Source: Phascolomyces articulosus (Eukaryota; Mucoromycota; Mucoromycetes; Mucorales; Lichtheimiaceae). From it: 64,000 bases of DNA. Under the pieces are notes generated by a model. It searched no databases. It saw only the letters and a list, made by a program, of their open reading frames with translations, and was not told where the DNA came from. Within the stretch, counting starts at the first letter, position 1. Each line of letters opens with the position of its first letter. The stretch is taken from assembly GCA_025677815.1 (NCBI GenBank), contig JAIXMP010000008.1, positions 496,001 through 560,000 on the forward strand. The letters are read 5' to 3'. A program made the translations under genes and the position numbers. Positions 16,886 through 29,341 of this stretch are shown here, one piece after another.

Positions 16886-17218
16886 AATTCACACACACAC
16901 AAAAAAAAAAAAAAGTATCAGAGAAAAGATTCAAAAAAAAAAGTTGATTTTTTTTATGTATCGGAATTTCTCCCCCTTTCTTTTTCCAAATTGGGTATGC
17001 AAGCCACTTTTATCTTTCATGCTAAGTGGTTCAATCTGTCAAATCGAAAATCTTTTTTTGACGATTAGTCTATCACTATCAAAAATAGAGAATTTTAAAT
17101 TGTACATTTGCATCAAGTAGTAGTAAATTAGGATAATAATATAAAAGGATTTAGACTTTGTTTATTAATAAGATAACAGGTTGATATGGTCCTTTTTCTA
17201 TCATCATAAAGAAAAGTG
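16886..17218. other. Upstream region of SPB1 / downstream of F-box pseudogene
   Basis: A 333-base AT-rich spacer. It should hold the SPB1 promoter and the 3' end of the neighbouring minus-strand pseudogene. No coding frame is convincing. Confidence 0.55.
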
Positions 17219-19347
17219 TCAGACACCATCATCAGAACTAGTGTCTTCGGAACTAATGTCATACTCGCTATCACTGTAAGATGGGGTAAAATTTGTGTCG
17301 ACATAGGAGGGAAATGCAGCATCTACGTCTTCCTGTGTGATCCCTCCAATACTACTAAGAACAACTTTTCTGAGAAACGTGTTTGCGGCTATAAGGTGTA
17401 ATTCGGCAGGTGTTAAATGGAACATATATAGATGAAGTTTTTCGAGTTGTGGCAACTGTGATATATTTTTCACAAACTTTTCTAGGTTTGTTTCACTTTG
17501 CTCATAACAACCCAGATACAAATTCGTTAAGCTTTGGATTTGACCACATATTTCTAACGTGTTACTATCCAAGGTGTCGCATTCAAGTACTAAGGTGAGC
17601 AGACGACCTAATGATGATTCTGGGGTGTTTTGTGCAAATGCCAAAATAAGCTGGTGCAAGTCAGGGATGTCATATGTGCAATCGAGTATCTCGAGTTCAG
17701 ATAATTTAGGCATCTCTTGAAGAGTTTTGAATAGTTCACTTGGAAGCTTGTCAAAAATGCCATTCAGTATAAGCGATTCCAAGTTTGCCATAACTCGAAG
17801 TGATCTCTCCAGATGTGGATGTGCTATACCAGTGGAACTCCGAAGAGATGAAAATGGGCCAAGTTGCTGAAATCAATCATGGAGAGATGACGCATGTCTG
17901 CATTGCTTAGTGATGTAATGGTGGCATCATTTTGGTTAAGCGATAAAGCGCGTAATCGTATACGATTTTTTTCTAAGAACGATATTAATCCAGTTCCAAT
18001 CGCATGTGTGCCGACAGAAACCACTTGGAGTTCATTGTTAGGGGTAATATCCGTTAACCATTTGTCTGATTCAAAAGTTGTTTTACGTATATGACCACCT
18101 ATGAGTACTTCAACATTGGGACAATATTTCTGTACAAGATCATAAAAGTCACTGTTAGCACATCTTTGAATAGACACCCAACGAAGGTTTGGTGATGATT
18201 GGAAGAGTTTTTGCAATTCCGTGCCACATATTTTCTCTGCGAGGGTAACAAGTTCGATTTTTGTCAAATTCGTAGTGAAAGGTACGGTATACGGTGCAAA
18301 AACACAATTCCCACCATTTGATTCGAGCCGAAGTGAAGTAAGGTTACGACAGAGAGTTAAGAGAAGAGACATGTTTGGTGTAACCATATCGAGCGTACCA
18401 GTGGATATCTTCAATGATTTCAATGTACCCAAAAGATTTGTCAAAGCGGAGCACAGTAAGTTATAATGCTCTTGTGATTCTGCTAATTAAAAGGTTATAC
18501 TCAATCCAGGATTAGTTTTTAGTCCAATTTTATTTTTATTATATACATGATATATTCTGTTTTATATAAAAATCGACTCACGGTAATATCTTATATCTAA
18601 AGTGCGAAGTTTTGGAAAGCTATTTGTTTGAAAAAGTTCGAAACACCGTATCATAAGGCTCTGATTCCATGTAGATCCTGTAAATGCTTCAAGATGATGG
18701 GTAATCGAAGGTAGAAGCTTAAGACAATAATCATTGATATGTATATGACTCCAAAGTATTGGATGATTCAAAACTAGAGTACGCCAAGATGAAGATACTC
18801 GTGCGCACTGTATCACTGTTTCTCCCTGTATGTATTGTTCTATTAAATGGAGAGAAATATCATAAGGAAGTCGAGCTAAAAAGTCAACTCGACGATCCAA
18901 TCGTTCTTGTGCTTGTTCTTTTTCCTGGAGCAATGTATCATACTGCGGATGTGTTTGTGGCACTAGATCTAATCCTTTGTTCAACACGGTGATCGCGCGT
19001 TGTTGATATCCTAGATATACATAGCGACGTGCTGCACACAAATACCCAGTCGTGTCGTGTGGTGCATATGTCATAATAGCCGTTGCATCCTCGATTTTTT
19101 CTTTATATCGTCTTTCTCGCGCATAAGTCATAGATCGTAGTTGTAGCAAAAGTACAATCTAATTTTGTAAATCCTTAATAGTGGAAGAACTTTCCTTAAT
19201 GACTTGAATGTTTTGTCCATTGTCAAAAGCGTCTTTTATTTTTCGTGTTGCTTCACTGTAATCCCATCCCGATGTAGTTACATCAATCCTTTTTTGAGGA
19301 GGTGTTAAATCATGTTCTGGTGTTGATCTACATTTGGTGGCTGTCAT
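17219..19347 (-). pseudogene. F-box / leucine-rich-repeat protein with TPR-like N-terminus, disrupted
   Basis: The minus strand reads, from 19347: an N-terminal helical segment, a TPR-like region (RSMTYARERRYKEKIEDA and AAITVL-type helices), an F-box at about 18900-18770 (FLARLPYDISLHLIEQYI then VSSSWRTLVLNHPILWSHI), then leucine-rich repeats to an acidic Ser/Asp tail ending at 17219. One intron, 18581-18483, has a GTGAGT donor and TTAG acceptor. Two lesions break the frame. The TAG at 19161-19159 lies in the same frame as the coding on both sides. At about 17826 the frame changes and a TAG ends the upstream frame, best explained by a TA duplication in CTGGTATAGCAC. No intron of normal size can hide either. 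F-box proteins recruit substrates to SCF ubiquitin ligases. A sequencing error or a translated downstream ORF (start 19149) remains possible. Confidence 0.7.
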
Positions 19348-19538
19348 GATTGTTGATCAGGAACAAAAAAGAAATGTTGCTTCAAACTCATAAACATCAG
19401 TATTTGTCGGAATTGTTCAGAGCACGGCGGACCGTGCCAAAGTGCTTTAAACTTTGAACCCTTTCGTAGGGCCCCATTCATAATGAAAGCCAGTATAATA
19501 ATGAACCTTTTTGACTTGTCTGTATTCGATGTTTCCAA
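19345..19538 (-). other. Small leader ORF overlapping the F-box pseudogene start
   Basis: An open frame of about 64 codons has a mixed, protein-like composition (KFKALWHGPPCSEQFRQIL). Its stop overlaps the ATG at 19347 in an ATGA arrangement. It could be an upstream ORF, the remnant of an older 5' exon, or chance. I recognise no family. Confidence 0.25.
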
Positions 19539-21470
19539 AAATATATAGAAAGACTCATAAAATAAATATTTTCGACAGGTGCATCACTGCTCAAAGATTT
19601 TGAAGGTGTAGTTTTATTTAGAGCTTGTGTATTTATTGCTTGCTGTGGCTACCAAGTCAATCTTAATAATTATATCAACTTTGAAGGGACCTTTTTCAGT
19701 CCTTGATGAATGTCATTATAATAGATAAAAAATGGAAGAGTAAAACAGTTTATTTTTTGCTATATTAGAAAGAAATGAAAGGAACGTATAAAAAAAGAGA
19801 ACTACGAATCGTCCTTAACAGATGAATAATTAAACGATGGTCATTATTTGGTTAGTTCAAAAATAGAGATACCAAAAGAAAACTTTATATAGCTTATAGA
19901 ATTCAAACCTTGACTGTACATCTGTAAGTATGGTTTGTTGGCAGCAGAAAATAAGATTAAATTGATTTTGAAAATAATTTTGTAAAGTAGAACAGCTGCG
20001 CACTCTTCTTTGGGCCAATTATGTGACCAAGTAATCTTAGAACCATATGAGACGAAGTGATCAGATATTTCGAGTTACAACAACTATATAGTGATGTAAT
20101 TATCTGAGTCTTTTATAAAACATAAACATGTTGATAGTTGGAAGTATGTTATATAATGGGTAAGAACTCAATGTTTGGGCAGTGTGCTCCATGTATATAC
20201 AAAAATTAAATGCAAAGAACTGTTGATGATGTATATAGCTAAGGGATGGCCAACCCTTATTTGCGTACTATGTGAAATCGATTTTCTAAGTCATGCAGAT
20301 GCAGACTTCAATCTGGATGATGAACCTGACCCTGAAGTAACAATGATACAACAACAACAAAACAATACCCAAAGTTAACCTTTCTTTGATCTAATTTCAC
20401 ATCAAATTGTAACCCTTTCTCTTCCTCTTATTCGTATTTTTCTCTCTTTCATATTATCCTTATATATTCTCATAGTTATCACATTAAATCTTATATATCC
20501 TACATATTTGTACCCAAAACATAGCTTCACACTCTCTCCACCATACAAGTTAGCTTTTTTCCCCAAATTGGTTTTTTTCAGTTATTCTTTCTATATTTCC
20601 TATCTACAACATATATAGAACCGCAAGGAAGTAACCATATGCTCAAGGCGCCGGTCTGTCACCTTCCACAATAAACTCATAATAATTTTTCACCTATATA
20701 GCTAAGGGCTTTAAGATCAGATTCACACAATAGCTGTTTACAATAACGATATCCTTTGATGACCATCTGTATAAAGAAACTTTATTTTATACATACTGTC
20801 AATAGATCAACTTCAATATATGCAGTAATAATAATACTAGCAACTAATATATTACTGATAATTTTTGTTGGGTGTTTTAAAAGTAACATCATTGCATGCA
20901 TAGTAGATACGTAATGATGATTTTTTCTTCTAGTAGATGATAAACTTCCTCCATATTTACATTTTACCATCATTCAATCTCCATATATATTAACTCATAG
21001 AACTTCTAATATGTTTTATACAGGATGTATATTACTATTATTATTACTATGGACCTGCTATTAAATTTTAAGTATACTATATACATATGCCCTGAATTTT
21101 CCATGTAAGTAGAAAGATGAACGCGAGAAGAACATTAGGAGTCGTCTAATTATATCCTGCTTTATAAAAACCATTCACAGACAAGATGCAATATTAGCGA
21201 ACTACTTTGGTTAGTTTGGTGTTGTGTTCCTGGTTACATCAGTGTTCCTTACAATTTATAAATCACCAAAGGCGCATGACAGGTAAATGTTGCGGGGTAG
21301 CACCTTTTTTGGCAATTGTAAAGGTAAGAAGTCACTAGTATTCCAGAAATGACTCTATAACAGCGCCACTCCTCAACAGCAAACAGAACACGGTTCTCTT
21401 TTTTTTTCGGTGCCAAAGGAGAGTTTTCTGTCTCTTTCTCAGTAATTTTGGAAATACAACAATCATCACC
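19539..21470. other. Intergenic region, mostly without recognisable content
   Basis: This 1.9-kb stretch is less homopolymeric than other spacers but holds no complete gene I can identify. The motif TATATAGCTAAGGG occurs twice on the plus strand, near 20233 and 20696. A small open frame at 20175-20378 is listed separately. The last 200 bases are the upstream region of NAA15. Confidence 0.5.
20175..20378 (+). other. Orphan exon-like ORF with acidic C-terminus
   Basis: The frame has no ATG near its beginning, but its 3' half is protein-like: an AG at about 20290 is followed by HADADFNLDDEPDPEVTMIQ and a short Gln tract before a TAA at 20378. It looks like the terminal exon of a gene whose upstream exons I cannot find in the preceding 600 bases, or a gene relic. 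No family recognised. Confidence 0.2.
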
Positions 21471-24400
21471 ATGCCTCCTAAACGAGAACTTCCCTCTAAA
21501 GAAAGTGCTGTTTTCAAAAACATTTTGGTAATATTCTAATTCTGTTTTTTTAATATCTCATTCATCGCGAATAAAAAAAATGCGTGTTCTCGAACATTAT
21601 ATTTTTTTTTCTTGTTGCCCTGAATCAAAACAAAATTTGTCAATTCCTTACATGATGTCCTCTTTTTTTTAGAAAACATATGAGCACCGACAATACAAAA
21701 AGGGCTTGAAACTTGCTGATTCTATTTTGAAAAAGTTCCCTGAACATGGAGGTAAATCCATTTGTCTTTTTTTTTGGGGGAGGATATTGGAAAGACCATG
21801 AGGTGAAGAGAGTTCATGTTTAATATGGTTTTTATTATTATTATTATTATTATGACTGACAACAACGTTTTTATAAAATATAGAAACATTGGCTATGAAG
21901 GGTTTATTCCTTAATAATCTTCAAAAGAAGGAAGAAGGTTATGAATATGTCAAGAAGGGTTTACAATACGATTTGACTTCGCATATCTGTAAGATTCACA
22001 TTGAAGAAAAAAGAAAGAGGATATGGGGAGGGTCAATTATTATATATTTGTTTATGGATTACTTAAACCGAAGCGTCTTAAATAGGTTGGCACGTATATG
22101 GTTTGTTACATCGTGCTGACAAGAACTATGCCGAAGCAGCAAAGTGTTATACTCATGCATTAAAGTATAACAAGAACGATATCCATATTTTACGAGATTT
22201 CGCTTTGTTACAAACTCAAATGCGTCAATATGATTCTTTAATTGTAAGTATTAAATAAATTTGACGTGTGGAATCTTTAAAAATATGTCGATCAATTGAT
22301 TATTTTGGGTGGGTGTTTTTTTTAATATGAATATATAAATTTTAGGAAACAAGAACTCAATTATTGCAACAACGACCTACAAACCCTCCTTTCTGGATTG
22401 GATTGGCCGTTGCTTACCAACTTGCAGGGAAACCCGATAAGGCTCTTAACGTTTTGACTTCTCATGAAGAATCTGTCAAGGTAAAGAAAAAGTGAGAAAG
22501 AGGATGGGTATGAAAAATCATAAAACATGTTGACATTATATACTTAAAAATACGATTACGGGTACATCAATGGGTTATTTTTATTATTAGGATATTGGCA
22601 GCAAGATTGAGCATTCCGAATTACTCATGTACCATAATTCCCTTTTGGAAGAAATGGGCGATTACAAGGCTGCCATTGAACATTTGGACAAGGTTGAGAA
22701 TCAAGTGATGGATAAGCGCGCTGCTCGAGAAAAGCGTGCTTTCTTCCAATCCAAATTAGATCAAAAGGACGAAGCTGAAAAGGGTTATTGGAATTTGGTC
22801 GCAGAGAACCCTCACGATGTTGCTTATATCAAGGCATTGATGGCATTGAAGGGTCTTGATGATGGTAATGTGCAAAAAAAAATAGGAGAGAAGGGAAAAG
22901 GAGGGAATAAATCAGATAACAAAATAATAACAATAATGGTTCCTATAGAAAGCAAACGTGCTGATGCTTATCGATTCTTGACTGAAACATATGACAAGTA
23001 TCCTAAATCCAAAGCCCTTGAGGATATGGTATTGCAATATGCTGAAGGTGATAAGTTCAACTTGAAAATCGATACTGTCCTCCAAAACGCCCTTCGTAAG
23101 GGTATTCCCTCACTTTTCGCTAGTACCAAGAAGTATTATGGCAACAAGGAAAAACTTGCCACTATTGAAAAATTAGTTTTGGGATACCGTGAATCTCTGG
23201 AAAAATCCGGTGGCTTTACTCCAGATGGTCAAACGGAACCTCCCACAGCACTCTTGTGGACATTGTATTTTATTGCTCAACATTATGATTTCCATACTCA
23301 ATATGAAAAGGCACTTGATACCATCAATGCTGCTATAGATCACAGCCCTACTGTCGTAGAACTTTACATGACCAAAGCTAGAATTCTCAAGGTAATATAC
23401 ATTGAAATGATATAGAGGTGGAGATAAAATATGGATATTGATATGAAGAGGGTTCCCCTGTTTCCGATTATTTTCTTTAGCATCAAGGTGAACTTAAACA
23501 AGCTGTCAAAATTATGAACACCGCTCGTGAATTGGATCTTCAAGACAGATTTGTCAACTCGAAATGTGCAAAGTATATGTTACGTAACAATCAAGTGGAA
23601 GAGGCTGAAAAGACCCTTGCTTTATTTACCCGTAAAGAAGTCCCTGCAACCCAAGATTTGGTCGATATGCAATGTCAATGGTTCAATATTGAAGAAGGAT
23701 ATGCTTATTTGCGACAAAAGGAATATGGCAAGGCTTTGAAGCGATTCCATATCATTGAAAAAATCTATGATGATATCTATGATGACCAATTTGATTTCCA
23801 TACATATTGTATGCGTAAAATGACTCTTCGCGCTTATGTCAGGTAAGCTATTACCGCACTATCTGCATTCCTTTATCTCATCTGATTATTCTTTATTGGT
23901 TAAACAAAATTCTCACCTAAATTTAAATATTTTCTCTAGTCTTCTTCGATATGAAGATCATGTTCGTGATCATCCTTATTACCTTAAGGCTGCCAAGGGT
24001 GCTGTTGAGGTATATAAACTGATAGAAAAAAGAATGAAAAAGGAAGTAAGAAAAGAAAAACTAATATTTGAATATAACTGTATAGTCTTATTTGGCTATT
24101 GCAGACAAGCCTTCTGATTCCAACGGTATTGATGAAAGTGGTATGACTGAAGCTGAAAAGAAAAAGGCACGAAGCAAGGCTCGTAAGGCTGAATTGAAGG
24201 CACAAAAGACCAATGAAAAGAAGGAAGAAGTTCCTGCTGCCAAAAAACAAGCTGATGGTACCAAACTACCTGTTGATCAAGATCCAAATGGTGATAAATA
24301 TCTTCATACAAAGACACCTTTAGAAGATGCTATGCAATTCATCAAACCTTTGCAACAATTGGCTCCCAATTCGATTGATACCCATAACCTTGGTTTTGAA

Positions 24401-24706
24401 GTCTACATTCGTCAATCACAATGGGTATTGGCTCTTCGAAGTTTATTGAAGGTAACTGAAATCAACAAGGAAGACCCAAGTTTGAAAACCAACACTGAAC
24501 GATTTAAGAAGGCTGGTAAGTTGATCAATATATATATAATTGGGAAAGATGAAGGGTTTTTATTGTGTATAAACGTGTGTGTAATAATTTATAATTTTAT
24601 ATATTCACAAATAATATTAATAACAAAATATAATGCAGTTGAAGCGGCCTCTCCTCTTGATCCATCTATTCAAAAGATTGTTGATCTTTTATTGGCCAAG
24701 CTCTAA
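21471..24706 (+). CDS. NAA15: NatA N-terminal acetyltransferase auxiliary subunit Naa15 (Nat1)
   Basis: Eleven exons: 21471-21527, 21673-21751, 21884-21988, 22086-22243, 22346-22480, 22591-22864, 22949-23391, 23481-23842, 23940-24009, 24086-24515 and 24639-24706, phase-consistent, 726 residues (fission yeast homologue is of similar length). Naa15 is the TPR scaffold that binds the catalytic subunit Naa10 and anchors NatA to the ribosome, where N-termini starting with Ala, Ser, Thr and similar residues are acetylated. Seen: the start [19 protein letters not shown], a series of TPR units ([33 protein letters not shown]), [16 protein letters not shown], the helical centre, a Lys/Glu/Ala-rich charged segment ([18 protein letters not shown]) typical of the Naa15 C-terminal region, and a short terminal helix. 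The 3' end faces the MTRR gene 284 bases away. Confidence 0.93.
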
Positions 24707-24990
24707 TGAACGAAGGAAAAAGAGGAAAAACAAAAAAATAAAAAATGATAAAAAAAATAATGGTAAAAAAACATGATACGTAATTTACAATATACTATCA
24801 AAAAAAAGAGATGTTTTTAAAAGGGGAATGCTAGTTGAAGAGCTGAAAAAAAAAAGAAATGAGAGGGGAATGTGTATAAAAGAAATGAGTTGACAATAGA
24901 TAAAAAAAAAGAAAAGGCAATCATAGATAAAAGAAAATTGGATGGTATTCATTTTTTTTGTTCTGCTTTTTTTTTTGTTTAATAATCTTT

Positions 24991-27836
24991 TTATGCCCAC
25001 TATATTTTGAACCGAAAATTAGTAAAAAGAAAAACATTTGTATAAAATATTATATTTCCACCTTGTAAATTGTATCTCTCTCTCTCTCTCTCGTATTAGA
25101 AATATATAACTTACCAAATCACGAAGATACTTGCGACTACCCATCCATTCTATAAGGAGTTTATTGGCTGCTACAGCATCTAATTGATGATGTTGAACAA
25201 GCATCTCGACAAGGACGTCATTGACACCCTTTGCCATACCCTTGGCGTCACCACAAACATACGTTGAACAATCTTGGTTGATAATTAAATCATAAAGTTT
25301 ATCAAGATCTTGACGCATCAAATCTTGAACATAAACCTTGTTGGATTCACGACTAACAGCCAAACGTAATTGAGTGATAGTACCGTCCTTGACAAATTCT
25401 TCCAATTCTTGTTCAAACAAATAATCCTTGGCACGTTCTCTGAAACCATAGTAAACCCAGATATCACCAAATTCCTTCTTGATGTCACGCGAAGGATGAG
25501 TACCAACACCACCCATAGATTTACGAATCTTGAGTTGTTGTTGACGATGTTGCAAGAAACCAATGAAGGGTGCAATACCGGTACCAGGACCAATCAAGAT
25601 CAATGGATGCTTGGTGTCACTAGGTAATGTAAATGCATTGGCATTTTCCTTTCTAAAGATAGGGACCTTGATGGATTTGGCAGCTACATCCAAAATAGTA
25701 GGGTTCTTGCTGGATCGTGCGGCAACAAAACCTGTCAATTGATCCAACCAAGGAGTGGCAACACCCTTACGAGGAACATCATACAAGTTCTTATAGTCAA
25801 TAATATTGAATGCAAAGTGGATTTTGCCAGGATACTTGAGTGGTGAACTGGCAATGGAGTAGTAACGAGGCATGTGAGGTGGCAAAGCGTCAAGAAGTCG
25901 CTCAACAGGGGGATTACAGCTGGGGAATGTCTTGAGAATATCAAGTAAAGTGGGCACTTGTTCACGAACAGAGTTGAATTGAGAAACACCTATTTAAAAT
26001 CAAATTGTTGACATTATTAGATTTCCCTTCTTTCTCATTCAAGTTTTGATAAGTTCCATTATTTTACCTTGCTTGCTGCAAATATAAATAAGCTTGGTCT
26101 TTTCTTCAACCTCTGTTGTGTATTCAGCCAACAAACGAAGTAAAGCTTTTCTAGGTGGTGTTGTTAAATCAACAACGTAACGGAGCAAATCAGCCAAGGA
26201 TACGGATTTTGAGTTTTGTAAATGTGTAGGAAGGCCTAGCAACAAATAAGAGTTAATATAAATATTAAGGTGATAGAAATGATAGAGCTGTATCTACACG
26301 TGTGTATGTTTTTTTAACTACTTACTCTCTCCTTCGACATTGTAAAGAGTTTGGTAACCTTCAGCAGTGGATGGTACAAGTCGTTCAAGGACAGCTTCAA
26401 CAAGAGACTCATCATTGGGTGCTACAACACCAAATGCATCTCCAGGTTCATATTCCAATCCATCACCAATATCCAATTCCACATGCAATGTACGCTTGAC
26501 AGCATCATGAGTTGTCAAACATTGTACACGAGACACAGCAGCTTCAGTGATAGGAGTTGGTGTCACGACACATTGGGTAGTAGGTGCCTCATTGAGGGAT
26601 CGTGTCTTTTCCAAACGTACCAATTTGGCTGACGCAGCTGGGATACGAGGCATACCTGACAATTGCATACCACTTTGAAGACCTGAGAAATCGAGAGTCA
26701 ATGCATGACCCAAATGTTCCTTTTCCTTGTTCTTAACCAACGAGTTTTCTAAGTTGAGATACTTTTGGGCTTCTGGGGGAACATTCTTAGCTCGTTCTTC
26801 CCCAGAATACGGGTTGGTAGTAGGTTCAATCAATGAATTTTCCAAGTTGAGGTACTTTTGAGCTTCTGGAGGAATGTTCTTAGCTCGTTCTTCTCCAGAA
26901 TACGGGTTGGTAGTAGGTTCAATCAATGAATTTTCCAAGTTGAGGTACTTTTGAGCTTCTGGAGGAACATTCTTAGCTCGTTCTTCTCCAGAGTATGGGT
27001 TGGTGTTAGTGGGAGATTCTTCAATCTTCACAGCCTCTACCTTGTTAGCCAAGTTATCAACATCACCATTAGCTCCATTGCCTTCACTCTTCTTTTCCAA
27101 CACCTTGGGTAAAGCATCCCACAATTTTTCAATCCATGGATCAACCACATTTTCAAGACTGATATAGCGTTTTGAGGTGGAGGAGATTAGTCTTAATGTA
27201 AGTTATCATTTTTTTTTCTGACCCTGTATAAAAAAAAAATCAAACATAACGTACCCTTCAGCATCATCGGCCAAACCCTTCTCATAAAATACAGTGGCAC
27301 CCAAACTCTTCAACTTCTTCTCCAAACGTTTGGCAGTATTATTAAAATTACTATAATTGGTGTCACCTAAACCGAGAATGGCGACTTGACAGTTATTAAA
27401 GTATCCAGCTTCTTTGTTACGTCGCATAAATCGCCAAAACTTGAGAGAATGGTCTGGTGGATCACCATCACCAGTATTCGAAGTAACTGCAATCAATACA
27501 CGTATTTTGTCAAGTTGTGCCTAGAAGTAAAAACCCAATTTGTTTTTTCGATAATTTTAGAATATGAAGTTAGATCAAGAAAACAAATTAAGAATGATTT
27601 TATAGAAATATGAAAGATTCATCAATCGTTTCAACTTTCTTTTCTACATATTTTATTTTGCAAACCGAAGGTGATAACAAGTGAATAAAGTTTACCTTTT
27701 CATATGCATCCATGCCAAAACATTCACCAACATAACCTCGTTCTTTTGCTTCGGAATGAATGTTCTTTGCAATCCATTCGGCATTGCCGGTTTGTGAAGC
27801 CCACAAAATAGTATAAGAAGATGCTTTTTCACCCAT
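24991..27836 (-). CDS. MTRR: Diflavin reductase, best match methionine synthase reductase
   Basis: Six exons in transcript order: 27836-27696, 27520-27255, 27158-26326, 26235-26068, 25989-25115 and 24999-24991, 763 residues. Family knowledge: MTRR passes electrons from NADPH through FAD and FMN to reactivate cobalamin-dependent methionine synthase. Seen: FMN domain with SQTGNAEWIAKNI and TSNTGDGDPPDHS, then ADDAEGLENVVDPWIEKLW, a hinge with three copies of a 31-residue unit, FAD motif RYYSIASSPLKYPGKIHFAF, NADPH motif GPGTGIAPFIGFLQHR, and YVCGDAKGMAKGVNDVL. The C-terminus KYLRDLWA is completed by a 9-base last exon (Trp-Ala-stop), placing the aromatic flavin-stacking residue where human MTRR has it. 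RKGVATPWL and the GIAPFIGFLQHR block favour MTRR over cytochrome P450 reductase. No N-terminal membrane anchor is present, which also argues against P450 reductase. Confidence 0.85.
26735..27001 (-). repeat. Three in-frame 93-base tandem repeats in the MTRR hinge
   Basis: Two full 31-residue units and a third of about 27 residues run head to tail (units begin at 27001, 26908 and 26815). Each contains NPYSGEERAKN(V/I)PPEAQK followed by YLNLENSL. The copies differ by only a few bases, so the expansion looks recent. Confidence 0.9.
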
Positions 27837-28831
27837 TCTTTTCTTTCAATCGATCGAAACAAAAAGAAGTTATCAGATAAAAGAGAGAGAGAGAGATGGT
27901 TCTTCCTCTTTCATATCGCAGCTATAAATCTAAAATGAAACACCAATTCCGATTGGATCATTTCTCTCGTGTTATTTTGGCACATCTCAACACAACCTTT
28001 TCATCATCACCAGTATCCAAAAAAAGTATGATAATGGAAAACCTTCTTCTTCTGCTACTTATTTTATTACACAAAATTACTGATTTTGTGGGAAAAGTTT
28101 CCCCTGATAGATAGGTCAATAGATCAAAAAATCTGAATAGAATAAAAGATTTCGTGACACACAACGTTTAAATCCTCATTGTTATTATGATTTGTTGATG
28201 AGAGCGAAAAGATGCAAGTGTATATAATATGACAAACCTACCATATTGGTTTACCGCCAAAAGTTCCTTATAGAGTAACAAATAAAAAAAAGCCTTCCTG
28301 CATATGCTCAAAATACAGGCTCATCTTACTAATAAGTATTTATATATTCATAATGAGAATACAGCAAATGCAAATCTATGAGTCATAATAAGTATTTTTG
28401 TAGCATCCATATTTTTGGCAGCTGTGCATTATTATGATACAGGTTAGAACAATGCAAATAAATATAAATACTAATATAATTACTACCATCCCAATTATTC
28501 ATAGAAGTTTTACCAAAAAAGCCAACCAACCGAAAGGTGTATTAATAATTTTGTAAGTTTATAGATAGAAAACATCTCTGTGGTATATAAATATAAGTAT
28601 AATTTTACTTATAAGTTATGTATGGCATTCAAATGGTGATTATAATTACAAATATTAGCAAGTTTACAGGATTATATATATGTTATAGCATAATGAGATA
28701 CAAATGCTCGTTTTTTTTTAAAAAAAATGCATCATTACTGGTAAAAACTGTTTCTATTTATTACAACGAAAAAAAAGAAACTATTAATAATACAAATGGT
28801 TCTTTTGCAGGTACCAAAAAAAATTAATGTT

Positions 28832-28884
<53 letters not shown>

Positions 28885-29341
28885 TGTGTGTGTATCTTTC
28901 TTAAATTATATAAAGAAATGCAAGAGATGAATAATATTATTATCAAATGATTATAAGAACAACGAGAACTTATCATGCGTGATGGTGATGGCAGCAGTTT
29001 GATAGCATAATACATTTACTGACAAATAACCTATTTTTTTACTTCTTATTATTTAACATATATAATAGAGTAATGATAGTGATTATGAAAATAACAGAAG
29101 AGATCAATCAAGTAAAACGTGGCAAACAAGCAAACAATGCAAACATTAAAAACTTATCCAAAGTCAGTGGCAAATTCACTAAAATTTGAATAAAAACTGA
29201 CAACAAAAAAAAAAGGTTCCTCCCTTTCTCTACCCTCTCTTTTCTATTTTTTTTTAAATCAACACAAGCAACAACCGAATCTTGTATTCTTTCTTCTTCT
29301 TCAGAATCTTACACCATTAAAAAAAAGGAACTATTTAAAAA
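27837..29341. other. Divergent intergenic region between MTRR and the ALYREF-like gene
   Basis: A 1.5-kb AT-rich spacer serving as the upstream region of both flanking genes. It contains a compound CT/GT microsatellite at 28835-28893 and a T9A8 palindrome at 28711-28727. The open frame at 27896-28114 (plus) lies against the MTRR 5' leader and shows no domain. Confidence 0.55.
28835..28893. repeat. Compound (CT)n(GT)n microsatellite
   Basis: About 16 CT units run directly into about 13 GT units, with the switch near 28867. Confidence 0.9.

Noticed and set aside
24096..24317. Minus-strand ORFs over NAA15 exon 10
   Set aside because: They are antisense to a clearly conserved exon and show no family features.
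27159..27194. Acceptor TTAAG at 27194-27193 for MTRR exon 3
   Set aside because: It leads into an in-frame TAA. The ATATCAG acceptor ending at 27159 gives ADDAEGLENVVDPW, which fits the family, and the CTAAT plus CT-rich tract then forms the branch site and pyrimidine tract.
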